DNA of 64,000 nt, taken from assembly GCA_958295785.1 (NCBI GenBank), contig OY282377.1, positions 4,280,896-4,344,895 on the forward strand, written 5' to 3'. Each line of letters opens with the position of its first letter. Within the stretch, counting starts at the first letter, position 1. Shown here in pieces: positions 46,019 through 54,415 of the stretch. Below the pieces are notes generated by a model that worked only from the letters and a program-made list of their open reading frames with translations, was not told where the DNA came from and searched no databases. The translations under genes were made by a program, and so were the position numbers. Origin of the DNA: an uncultured Latescibacterota bacterium. Lineage in GTDB: Bacteria > Latescibacterota > UBA2968.

Positions 46019-47262
46019 TATATGCTCCTCTCAATTTGTCTTGTGGCGTTGTGGAGACGGACTTCTCCACTGATGAGTTTCGGCAACAGCGTATCTCGCA
46101 GGGTGGCGAGATTGTACGATTCAATGTTAACCAAAATTTGTTTTGCAAGCAAGTTGGAAAACGTTTCATCAACCGCAGAAAGCAAGGCCGGGGCGGGAAT
46201 TACGCATTTCGCCTCGCTGAGGTGCTGGCGTTTGATATGCCCCATTGTTGTCGCTTTGTCCGCGGCGATGCGTTGAAATTCCGGGAGATGGACTTCGGTG
46301 AAGTGCCGGTAGAACCATTTGGGGTATTGCTCTGACGTTACTTTGAACAGGTGCTGGTTGAGGGCGGCCTTGCCCCCACACCATACCTTTACCAACAGAC
46401 TGCCCGACCATGAAAAGATAACGTCGCCATCGTCAATAATGCACTCAGGCGTTATGTCCGCTTTAGCCCATTCGCCACTGTCTGCTTTGTTAGTCCGCAA
46501 CTGCGCGATTTTTACGACGGGCAGACGTTCCTCATTTTCTTTTGGTCGGAATTTCTGTAAGGCAAGGCCATTTCTAAATTTGGCAATCTCATCGAGGGCC
46601 TTTATCTCCCACCCCTCCGGCACCGCTCCCAATTCCGAGTCCACGAGCCGATCCGGGAACAGGTCGTAGAGTTCGGCGGGCATGCCGGGTAGGGACTCGC
46701 CGCGACGCCAGCGGCCTTTCATTTTGGCGCGCACCGGCTCGAAATCTATGAACCACGCTTTGAAGAGGGCGCGCGCCATTTCTTCGAGCGTTTCGTTCAT
46801 TCGCCGGTTCAACGCGATCTTGTCGTCCAGCGTGCCGAGGATGTGGGCGATGCGCCGTTGCTCGGGTTCTGGCGGCACTTGTAACTCCCGTGCATGTGCG
46901 TCATTGCGATTGAGTCCAGGCACGGCACTATCCGAGTTCATGTGCTCCAAACCGAGAATTTTGAGGGCGTAATACTTGAACCTGACGAGCGCGGCGTCGC
47001 TACCAGAAACAAAAAATGTTGTATCAATAGGCCAGCACGGAATCGGCGAGTAATGAACCGCTCCCACCGTTCCTTTGCGCCCGATAATCACGCTCGGCCC
47101 ATCAGTCCATGCCGTATCGTGCCAGCCGACAATGCCGTTAGAACCGAATACTGGCACCTGCCCTGCCAGGCGCTTGCTTGCCGTTAGGCCCTTGCCGTAG
47201 GTGAACGGCGCAAACTCACCCACGGTTGTCGTCTGCCACTCCCTCCCCTCTCTATCGGTCAT
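46018..47262 (-). CDS. hsdS: Type I restriction-modification specificity subunit S
   Basis: 414 residues from ATG 47262, one base after the AlbA_2 gene stop. Two target-recognition domains alternate with conserved helices. The first TRD begins WQTTTVGEFAPFTYGKGLTA and ends with VPPEPEQRRIAHILGTLDDK, the coiled-coil spacer. The second begins PEGWEIKALDEIAKFRNGLA and ends KRQHLSEAKCVIPAPALLSA; the final helix is ATLRDTLLPKLISGEVRL. It sets the DNA sequence read by the complex. The C-terminal ~50 residues are duplicated downstream at 43653-43823 and 41990-42139. Confidence 0.9.
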   Translation of the reverse strand: MTDREGREWQTTTVGEFAPFTYGKGLTASKRLAGQVPVFGSNGIVGWHDTAWTDGPSVIIGRKGTVGAVHYSPIPCWPIDTTFFVSGSDAALVRFKYYALKILGLEHMNSDSAVPGLNRNDAHARELQVPPEPEQRRIAHILGTLDDKIALNRRMNETLEEMARALFKAWFIDFEPVRAKMKGRWRRGESLPGMPAELYDLFPDRLVDSELGAVPEGWEIKALDEIAKFRNGLALQKFRPKENEERLPVVKIAQLRTNKADSGEWAKADITPECIIDDGDVIFSWSGSLLVKVWCGGKAALNQHLFKVTSEQYPKWFYRHFTEVHLPEFQRIAADKATTMGHIKRQHLSEAKCVIPAPALLSAVDETFSNLLAKQILVNIESYNLATLRDTLLPKLISGEVRLHNATRQIERSI

Positions 47263-47263
47263 C

Positions 47264-49012
47264 TCATTCTCCACTGGAAAACGGGTGGTATTCCACCAGT
47301 GCTGACCGTCCTGCCATCGCGACGACGCGCGCCCACAGTTCGTTGCCGTCGGCGTCTGTGAGGCGCAGGTCTTCGCCGAGCAGGAAAAGAACGGGTTGCG
47401 GTTGCCCCTGATTGATGGCGATGTTGGAGGCGTAGAGATAGGTGCGGTCAAGGGCATCGAGAATGGGGTTCAGTCTCCCCTCAAGCCCCGGAAGGTAGCC
47501 GGTCGACTCGGGGAAGACGACGGCCCCGCCGCCAGGGGGCACGGCGTTCAGTTCCAAAGACAGCGGGCGTTCTGCGGGCGTCCAATCGCGCTGAACGCAG
47601 GCGGCGAATCCCGTTGCAGCGGCAAACACCGTCATAGGCAGATGGGTAGAGTGCAAATCCAAGATCGCCTCTCCGCATTCGTCGGTCTCCGCTCTTTTCC
47701 AAGTGTTGTTGGGAAACAGCGCCAATAGATCGACATTGCCCAGCGGCTCTCCAGCACACCGCACAGTGACGACCACACGGGCGCGGCTCTGCTCCTGTAA
47801 TGCCGCGGGAATGATGAGGCAAACTTCCGATTCATCAATCAATTGGTATTCGGGCGATCTGCCGCAGAGTGCCCGGGTTTCGCGCAGGATGATCGGAACG
47901 CCGTCTCCGCGCCGTTCCATGAAATACCGTCTTTCATCAGAGCCTCGGGCGCCCCCCACCGGCATTCGCCCCAGCACAGAGGTCAATATTTGGTTGCGGG
48001 TGGCCTGCCGCGTCGCCATGCTCTCGACCGTCAGGTTGTTTGGTAGCGCGCCGGGCGACTGAATCTCCAAGCGGTCTTCAAACATCGACAGCCTAACCTT
48101 GCTGTCACGCATCGAATAGTCTCGATGTGCCACGGCGTTGACCAACGCCTCGAACAGTGCGCGCTCGCTGTATTGAGGCATATCCACACGGGCCGGCTCC
48201 TTGCGGGCAGCAACGCGCATGTTCCGAACGGCGAACGCCGCCGCGTCGGCGACCTGCTGGTTTAGCGGGCCGGTGATCTCCTGCGCGTCGAGTTGACCTG
48301 ATGCGCGATCCTTTCCCCTGTAATGGGTCGCTGTGATGACGGCATTGGGGAGCCACGCCTCGGGATTTCGGGTACACAACAACACGCCGGTTACTGTTGC
48401 GCGCGTAACGCCCGCTGTGTCGGGTGCCAAGAGTGCCAGCTTCGCGAGTGCCGATTCGGGATCCAACGCGCCTTCGGCACTCAACAGGGGTTTCCAGAGA
48501 GCTTCATCAAGCGTACCAAAGCCGGTATTCGGCACAATTTGCTCGTCGAACCAGAGGAAGCGCGCTTGCCCTCGCTGCTGTGCCAAGCGCAGGCGTTCGT
48601 CGCTCGTCATTTTTCGCGCAGAACTGCCAACGCGGCGATAGGTGCCGCCCGGGCTGTCGTGCAGGGTGTAGCCAGCAGGCACCGCTATAAATAGCAGTGC
48701 CTTATCGTCTATCTCGAAACGTCGGACGTCAATTTCAATGGCGGGTATAATGGAATTCGCACAAATTTGGAATATCAATTGTTCGGCCGCATCCAATTGC
48801 TCGCGGGTCATGCCCTGCACCTCTCCCGCATCGGTCACGCCGAAAAGCAGCACGCCGCCATGTCCGTTGGCAAAAGCCGCCAGTTCATTTGCGAGGCTGT
48901 CGCGCCTTGGGCTGCTCGGACGGTCGCCGCGAAACGCAATTTGCTTGAACTCCCACCAGCTGTCTTCACCCAAGCGCAGTTGGCGGACAATATCCTCAGT
49001 GCCGTAATTCAT
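47264..49012 (-). CDS. AlbA_2 / Schlafen-like ATP-binding regulator
   Basis: 582 residues. The N-terminal AlbA_2 domain shows EDSWWEFKQIAFRGDRPSSP, LANELAAFANGHGGVLLFGV and GGTYRRVGSSARKMT, the nucleic-acid-binding fold related to Schlafen. A GHKL-type ATPase (HATPase_c_4) follows with ALFEALVNAVAHRDY and LEIQSPGALPNNLT. The C-terminal ~200 residues are unusual and contain an Ig-like stretch, with CAGEPLGNVDLLALFPNNTW and AILDLHSTHLPMTVFAA. Such proteins are frequent companions of type I R-M systems and act as regulators or extra defence factors. GGAG precedes ATG 49012. HsdS starts one base after its stop. Confidence 0.75.
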   Translation of the reverse strand: MNYGTEDIVRQLRLGEDSWWEFKQIAFRGDRPSSPRRDSLANELAAFANGHGGVLLFGVTDAGEVQGMTREQLDAAEQLIFQICANSIIPAIEIDVRRFEIDDKALLFIAVPAGYTLHDSPGGTYRRVGSSARKMTSDERLRLAQQRGQARFLWFDEQIVPNTGFGTLDEALWKPLLSAEGALDPESALAKLALLAPDTAGVTRATVTGVLLCTRNPEAWLPNAVITATHYRGKDRASGQLDAQEITGPLNQQVADAAAFAVRNMRVAARKEPARVDMPQYSERALFEALVNAVAHRDYSMRDSKVRLSMFEDRLEIQSPGALPNNLTVESMATRQATRNQILTSVLGRMPVGGARGSDERRYFMERRGDGVPIILRETRALCGRSPEYQLIDESEVCLIIPAALQEQSRARVVVTVRCAGEPLGNVDLLALFPNNTWKRAETDECGEAILDLHSTHLPMTVFAAATGFAACVQRDWTPAERPLSLELNAVPPGGGAVVFPESTGYLPGLEGRLNPILDALDRTYLYASNIAINQGQPQPVLFLLGEDLRLTDADGNELWARVVAMAGRSALVEYHPFSSGE

Positions 49013-49138
49013 CGTTCATCTCCGTTATGCTTCAGCGCGTCGCTCGATTCAGCACCTTTTGCCGGTCATTTTCGCCGAAAAATGACCCACAACGAGTTTT
49101 GTGTGCCATAAATGACCCACAAAGCATGTGCTGAGGTA

Positions 49139-49447
49139 TAATACCAAATTGATCTTCTGTTGACCTGATGTGATGCGATATGTTACCCACAAATGATTCC
49201 CTTGACGTTACGCAGTCATTCAGAGAAGCCATCGCAAAAATGCCATCCCAAAAGACCATCAGACAAAACCATCGCGCACAGCGCGCAAGGCCGTCTCGCA
49301 ACCCACATTCATCTTGCAACCCACTTGGCAGGCCAGCGCATGTCGTCCTATTACAAAAGCGATTTGCGCTGTGCAAGCCCCTCGGCGTTTGAGAGCGGCA
49401 TTTTTTGCCTACTTTTTTTTGCTGTTGAAAAAAAGTCGGTCGCCGAA
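49139..49447 (+). repeat. R1 element, copy e, right part missing
   Basis: Starts with the clean inverted end ATACCAAATTGATC at 49141 and carries the hairpin CCTACTTTTTTTTT / AAAAAAAGTCGG near 49404-49436 (one mismatch). R1 sequence stops near 49447, where Fic coding sequence begins on the minus strand. It separates hsdM from the AlbA_2 gene. Of the remaining gap, 49013-49138 holds two direct TGACCCACAA repeats of unknown origin. Confidence 0.75.
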
Positions 49448-49524
49448 GGCATCGGCGGAATCAACGCCTGCCAGTCGAGGTTCTCAGGGGGAAATTGCCC
49501 CGCGTGGTCATGCACCCTTGCCAT
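49448..49524 (-). pseudogene. Fic-family protein N-terminal fragment
   Basis: ATG 49524 overlaps the hsdM stop (TGATG). About 26 codons remain: [20 protein letters not shown] then LIPPM. FPP-x-LDW-x-x-LIP is the start of the Fic_N domain of Fic/DOC-type AMP-transferases, normally 350-380 residues. R1 copy e replaces everything after it. Fic genes are common inside type I R-M operons, which supports the reading; the short length limits certainty. Confidence 0.55.
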
Positions 49525-51065
49525 CAACGCGCTCCAAATCCCAATGTTTTCAGATTTTTTTCGATGAGGCCATCCAGGCGCGTGCTTTCTGTTTGCTGAT
49601 CGCGCCACTGCGCGGCGAGGCGATTCATCTTTGCTGCGAACGGTTCGCCATCGTCCTTGGGCGCTTCCGCGCCCACATAGCGGCCGGGGGTGAGCACATA
49701 GCCGTGCCGGGCGATTTCCGCTTTTGGGGCACTGCGGCAAAAACCGGGCACATCGGCGTAAGTGCCCTTCTCGCCGCGCCATGCGTGGTACGTATCGGCG
49801 ATGCGGGCGATCTCGTCATCGGTCAATTCTCGGTTGGTGCGATCCACCAGGCGGCCCATCTGGCGGGCGTCGATGAACAAGGTCTCGCCGCGGCGGTCGC
49901 GGAATTTGCCTCCCTTTCGGTCGCGGGCGAGAAACCACAGGCAGGCCGGTATTGACGTGGATCTGAACAACTGACCGGGCAGGGCGACCATGCAATCCAC
50001 CAGATCGTCTTCTATGATATGGCGGCGGATCGCGCCCTCTGCGGATGGGTTGGACGACATCGATCCATTGGCGAGGACGAAACCGGCGATGCCCGCAGGC
50101 GCCAAGTGATAGACCATGTGTTGCATCCATGCGAAATTGGCATTGCCCTTGGGCGGTATGCCGTATTGCCAGCGGGGATCGTCCAGGAGCCGTTCGCCGC
50201 CCCAGTCGGAAACATTGAACGGGGGATTCGCCAAAATGTAGTCGGCGCGCAGGTCCGGATAGCGGTCGTTGTGAAAGGCGTCACCGTGCGCGATTTGGCC
50301 CTCAATGCCGCGAATCGCCAAGTTCATCTTTGCCAGACGCCAAGTGGTGTAATTGGACTCCTGCCCATAGATGGAAATGTCGGCCTTGGTGCCTGTGCGT
50401 CCGCCATTGCCGTTCCCGGTGGCGTGTGCGTTGATAAACTCGACCGATTGCACGAACATACCGGACGAGCCGCAACACGGGTCATAGACCCGCCCGTTGT
50501 AGGGCTTTAACATGGCGACGAGCAGGCGGACCACGCCGCGAGGCGTGTAGAACTCGCCGCCTTTGCGCCCTTCGGCCAAAGCGAACTGACCGAGGAAGTA
50601 TTCGTACACTTGGCCCAACACATCCCGAGCGCGAGCGTCTGCGTCGCCAACCCTGATTTCGCCGATGAGGTCGATGACTTGCCCCAAGCGGATTTGATCC
50701 AACGCCTGTCGGGCGTAGTCCTTGGGCAACACATCTTTCAATGCCGGGTTGTCGCGCTCAATCGCCGCCATGGCCGCATCGACCATACAGCCGATAGCGG
50801 GTTGTTTGGCCGAGGCGCGCAACCGCTCCCAACGCGCTTCGGTCGGCACCCAGAAAATATTTTGTGCGCGGTACTCGTCCGGGTCTTCGGGGTCGGCCAA
50901 GTCATCGCACTCGAGTTGCATGTGCGTCTCCTCGAAAGCGTCGGAGATGTACTTCAGAAATATGAGACCGAGGATGACGTGCTTGTACTCGGCGGCGTCC
51001 ATGCTGCCCCGCAGCGCGTCCGCCATTTGCCACAGTTCGGATTCGCCAACAGCATGATCTGGCAT
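49524..51065 (-). CDS. hsdM: Type I restriction-modification methyltransferase subunit M
   Basis: 513 residues from ATG 51065 with GGAGG upstream. The HsdM_N helical domain ([20 protein letters not shown]) leads into the AdoMet domain: [20 protein letters not shown], motif [11 protein letters not shown], and motif [13 protein letters not shown] for N6-adenine methylation. The terminal [13 protein letters not shown] is complete. It is the first gene of the operon and is divergent from the ATPase gene at 51300, so the 234-base gap 51066-51299 must hold both promoters; no clear -35/-10 box can be named there. It methylates the host sites defined by HsdS. Confidence 0.93.
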   Translation of the reverse strand: MPDHAVGESELWQMADALRGSMDAAEYKHVILGLIFLKYISDAFEETHMQLECDDLADPEDPDEYRAQNIFWVPTEARWERLRASAKQPAIGCMVDAAMAAIERDNPALKDVLPKDYARQALDQIRLGQVIDLIGEIRVGDADARARDVLGQVYEYFLGQFALAEGRKGGEFYTPRGVVRLLVAMLKPYNGRVYDPCCGSSGMFVQSVEFINAHATGNGNGGRTGTKADISIYGQESNYTTWRLAKMNLAIRGIEGQIAHGDAFHNDRYPDLRADYILANPPFNVSDWGGERLLDDPRWQYGIPPKGNANFAWMQHMVYHLAPAGIAGFVLANGSMSSNPSAEGAIRRHIIEDDLVDCMVALPGQLFRSTSIPACLWFLARDRKGGKFRDRRGETLFIDARQMGRLVDRTNRELTDDEIARIADTYHAWRGEKGTYADVPGFCRSAPKAEIARHGYVLTPGRYVGAEAPKDDGEPFAAKMNRLAAQWRDQQTESTRLDGLIEKNLKTLGFGAR

Positions 51066-51299
51066 GGGAAAACCTCCAACATTGTTTTGAAATTGAGTGG
51101 TCTATTCGGGTTTCATCATACTCAGGGTTTTCCATTTCTTCAAGGACTTTTTTGCCTTTGAGCCAACTCAGATCGCTGTGCGGGTTTTAGAGTTGCGGCG
51201 CATTTGGGTTTGTCTTATTGTTTGGCTGGTGCCTATCCGCGTCTGCGTGATGGGTGGATATTTTGGGAATGATACCCTGACAATTGTGGAGGTAAAAAA

Positions 51300-52697
51300 A
51301 TGAAAATACGCATCAAAAACCTCGGAATCTTAAAGCAGGCGGAATTTTCGCTCGGCGATTTGACCATCATCTGCGGTGAAAATAACACGGGCAAAACGTA
51401 TACGACTTACGCGCTGTATGATTTCTTAAAATCTTGGCACGAACTTATTCATGTTCCGATAAGCGATGACCAGATCCAAAATTCGATTAAAGATGGGGTC
51501 CTCAATATCGGATTGGCACAATATGTCAAAAAAGCCGATCAGATGCTCGCGGAGGCGTGCGGGAAGTACGAGGATAAACTGGACGAGGTTTTTGCAGCAC
51601 CCGAAGGCACGTTTGATAACAGTGAATTTCAAATTCAGGTAAAAGTTCCCGATGACATTTTACATAAAGAAATGACCGTAAACACGCCGTTCATTACCTT
51701 TTTAAAGAGAACGGGGAGTGAAGAACTGGTGGTTACTTTTGAGGAAAAAAAAGAACAAAAAAATGGGAATTTCTTTATTCCGGGCATTCAAAAAGCCGCA
51801 TATATAGAAATGTTCATGGGTTTGATTATCAGTAGTGCTATTTTTCGCGATTCTTTTCCCAGGCCCTTTATCGCTTCAGCCGAGCGTACAGGTGCAGCAA
51901 TTTTTCGCAGGGAATTGAATTTTGCTCGCAACCGCCTGCTTGACGAAATAGCCCAAGCAGACAAAAAAATTGATCCGAGACAGTTGCTACTCAAAGAGTA
52001 CCAAAATTACCCTTCGCCGATAGAAGCCAATGTGGAATTTACGCGCCAACTTGAAGATGTTGCAAAAAGAAACAGCTTTATCACCAAAGAACACCCGGAA
52101 GTGTTGGAAGATTTTGCCGATATGATTGGTGGGGATTACAGCCTGCCACAAAATGACCAACTCTACTATAAACCCAAAGGGACGCAGATTAGGTTGACGA
52201 TGGTTGAGAGTTCCAGTGCGGTGCGTTCATTGCTAGATATGGGTTTTTATCTGCGCCATGTCGCCCAAAAGGGGGACCTGCTGATGGTAGATGAGCCAGA
52301 GTTAAACCTTCATCCGGCAAACCAACGCCGCATTGCAAGGCTGTTTGCGCGTCTGGTGAATGTGGGGGTTAAAGTCTTTATCACCACCCACAGCGATTAC
52401 ATCGTCAAAGAACTGAATACCCTCATCATGCTCAATGGCGACAAGCCACACTTAAAAAGAATTGCCGAAGAAAATGGCTATCGGGACGCCGAGTTGCTCA
52501 GGGCCGATCAAGTCAAGGTATATATGGCTCAAGAGGCATTGATGCCATTAGAAGAAGGGCAAAAGAGACGCAGGAGAGGTTACACACTCGTGGCGGCTGA
52601 GATCGACCCCGAACTCGGCATTGAGGCCCCCAGCTTTGACGAGACGATTAATGACATGAACAAGATTCAGGAAGACATTATTTGGGGAGCGGAGTAA
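51300..52697 (+). CDS. AAA/ABC-type ATPase (OLD-like), first gene of a two-gene cassette
   Basis: 465 residues with AGGTAAAAAAATG giving a strong GGAGG site. The N-terminus KIRIKNLGILKQAEFSLGDL leads to Walker A GENNTGKTY at residues 26-34. Walker B is DLLMVDEPELNLHPANQRRI and the switch histidine is in FITTHSDYIVKEL, as in ABC-type ATPases of the RecF/OLD/SMC kind. The middle ~200 residues are insertion-rich. No TOPRIM nuclease domain is fused, unlike OLD proteins. The stop lies 5 bases before the next gene, so the two form a cassette. Its base composition is lower in GC than the hsd genes, which hints at separate acquisition. Confidence 0.8.
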   Translation: MKIRIKNLGILKQAEFSLGDLTIICGENNTGKTYTTYALYDFLKSWHELIHVPISDDQIQNSIKDGVLNIGLAQYVKKADQMLAEACGKYEDKLDEVFAAPEGTFDNSEFQIQVKVPDDILHKEMTVNTPFITFLKRTGSEELVVTFEEKKEQKNGNFFIPGIQKAAYIEMFMGLIISSAIFRDSFPRPFIASAERTGAAIFRRELNFARNRLLDEIAQADKKIDPRQLLLKEYQNYPSPIEANVEFTRQLEDVAKRNSFITKEHPEVLEDFADMIGGDYSLPQNDQLYYKPKGTQIRLTMVESSSAVRSLLDMGFYLRHVAQKGDLLMVDEPELNLHPANQRRIARLFARLVNVGVKVFITTHSDYIVKELNTLIMLNGDKPHLKRIAEENGYRDAELLRADQVKVYMAQEALMPLEEGQKRRRRGYTLVAAEIDPELGIEAPSFDETINDMNKIQEDIIWGAE

Positions 52698-52702
52698 GCG
52701 GC

Positions 52703-53257
52703 ATGAACGACATTGAAATATTGCGAGAAATGCTCACCCCCAATGTTCGAGTTCTGTTGCAAAAAAGACCGGGTAAGCCCTCTGTCGAACTAACAGATGA
52801 GCAGGGCAAAACAATTGCGAACATAAAAGGACTGCCCCACGACTCTGTTGTGATTAGAGCGGAGGCTTTTGAGGGCCCTCTAAAAATCTTTCAAGGTTCA
52901 AAAATGGAACGCAGGCGGGCTGATTTTGTGATTGTATCCAATGAGGATACAAAAAAGTGGATTGTCTGCATTGAAACTCAAGCGGGGAATCGCAAAAAGG
53001 CAGCGCACATTAAAGCACAATTAAAAGGCGCGCAGTGCTTTATGTGTTACTGCAAATGTATCGGAAGGTCATTTTGGGCATCGAAAGATTTTCTCGATAG
53101 CTACCAATACCGGTTCGTAAGCATGGCAAATATCAACCTGAACAAGAGAACGACACATCCCAAGGGGCAACCATTACACGACAGCCCCGAAAATTTTCTG
53201 AAAATTTTTGGTAACGCTCACCATTTTAATAAATTGATTCGGAGGATATCCCGATAG
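52703..53257 (+). CDS. Putative PD-(D/E)XK-like partner of the ATPase
   Basis: 184 residues from ATG 52703 (GGAG upstream). The core RRADFVIVSNEDTKKWIVCI then ETQAGNRKKAAHIKAQLKGA matches the order D ... (I/V)xExQ seen in PD-(D/E)XK nucleases, with Q in place of the usual K; CFMCYCKCIGRSFW follows. I do not recognise a named family. The tight coupling to the ATPase (5-base gap) and the location next to a type I R-M locus point to a defence or toxin pair; this is inference. Confidence 0.55.
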   Translation: MNDIEILREMLTPNVRVLLQKRPGKPSVELTDEQGKTIANIKGLPHDSVVIRAEAFEGPLKIFQGSKMERRRADFVIVSNEDTKKWIVCIETQAGNRKKAAHIKAQLKGAQCFMCYCKCIGRSFWASKDFLDSYQYRFVSMANINLNKRTTHPKGQPLHDSPENFLKIFGNAHHFNKLIRRISR

Positions 53258-53282
53258 CTCTGCCTCAAAGGAGTCGAAGATC

Positions 53283-54396
53283 ATGACATTACAAGCGGGG
53301 ATCGTTGGGTGCGGGAGCATCAGCCGAAGCCATGCAGCAACTTATGCTGGCTTGGACGATGTGGATCTCGTCGCGCTGTGCGATGTGGATGTCGAGGCAC
53401 GCAAGAAGCGCGGCTGACGAATATGGCGTGCGTGCGCGCTACGCGGATTACGAGGAGATGTTTGCGGCGGAAAATTTGGATCTCGTCAGCATTTGCACAC
53501 ACGCGCCCCTGCACGCGCCCATTGCCATGGCCGCCGCAACAGCCGGCGTCCACGTTCTGTGTGAAAAGCCCTTGTCCATCGATCTGCAAAGTGCCGATGC
53601 CATGAGCGCGGCCTGTCGCAAGGCCGGGGTGCAACTGGCCGTGAGTCACCAATATCGGTTTAGCCCGCTGTATCGGCGCGCCAAGGAATGGATCGCCCGT
53701 GGGCGGATCGGCCAATTGCGCTCTATCCGCGAGGTCGGCAAGGGCCGCGAGGCGGGTTTCGAGCTGATGGAAATGGGGGTTCACTATTTTGACGAGATGG
53801 ATTTTTTTATGGAGGGCATTGCGTGGGTTCACGCGCAGATCACCTATCGGGGCGGGGAAGTCGGGGTTGAAGACATTATGCACAGCAGCGAACTGTGCAA
53901 GACAGATCGGCGCGACAATGGCATGGTCGCCGGCGACGCGATGATGATCCATGTGGGCGGACGAGATGGGACTTCGGGCGTGATCGAACTCTACCGCCGC
54001 ACATCTCGGGCAGGATGGCTGGCAGGCCCCCACATTTTGGGAGATGAGGGGCAGATGATGATCAAACCCAATCCCACGAGCGGCATTGCCGAAATGTGGT
54101 ATTGCCCCTTTGACGTGTCATTCGCGGCCCACACGCCGCAATGGGAGCGGGTGGCGCTAGAAGCGGAAGCCTTTGTCATCGATGGCAAGGCATGGCCTGC
54201 CCTGCATTCAATCTGGAGTGTGCGAGATATGGTGCATGCCATCCGCGAAGGCCGGCAGCCCGAACTCGGCGGCGCAAAGGCACGCACGTCTTTGGAGTGC
54301 GTCAGTGCGGTGTACGAATCGCATTTCACGGGCGGGCGAGCCCATTTGCCACTGCAAGACCGCCGCCACCCGCTCGTCGCACGACTGGCGCGGTGA
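53283..54396 (+). pseudogene. Gfo/Idh/MocA-family oxidoreductase, frameshifted
   Basis: ATG 53283 (AAGGAG upstream) opens the Rossmann fold with LQAGIVGCGSISRSHAATYA and VDLVALCDVDVEARKKR, then hits a TGA at 53415. Another frame continues with AADEYGVRARYADYEEMFAA, LVSICTHAPLHAPIAMAAAT, VHVLCEKPLSIDL with the EKP catalytic lysine, and a full C-terminal domain. One indel near 53395-53415 separates them. The enzyme would be an NAD(P)-dependent sugar or cyclitol dehydrogenase. The rest of the gene is well conserved, so the shift is either recent or a sequence error. Confidence 0.8.
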
Positions 54397-54415
54397 TGAG
54401 AAAGAGCCGCAACAC

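Noticed and set aside
49032-49138. IS21-like terminal repeats (two TGACCCACAA copies)
   Set aside because: Two short direct repeats and a TTTTCGCCGAAAA palindrome are suggestive, but no transposase or second end is present, so it stays unassigned.
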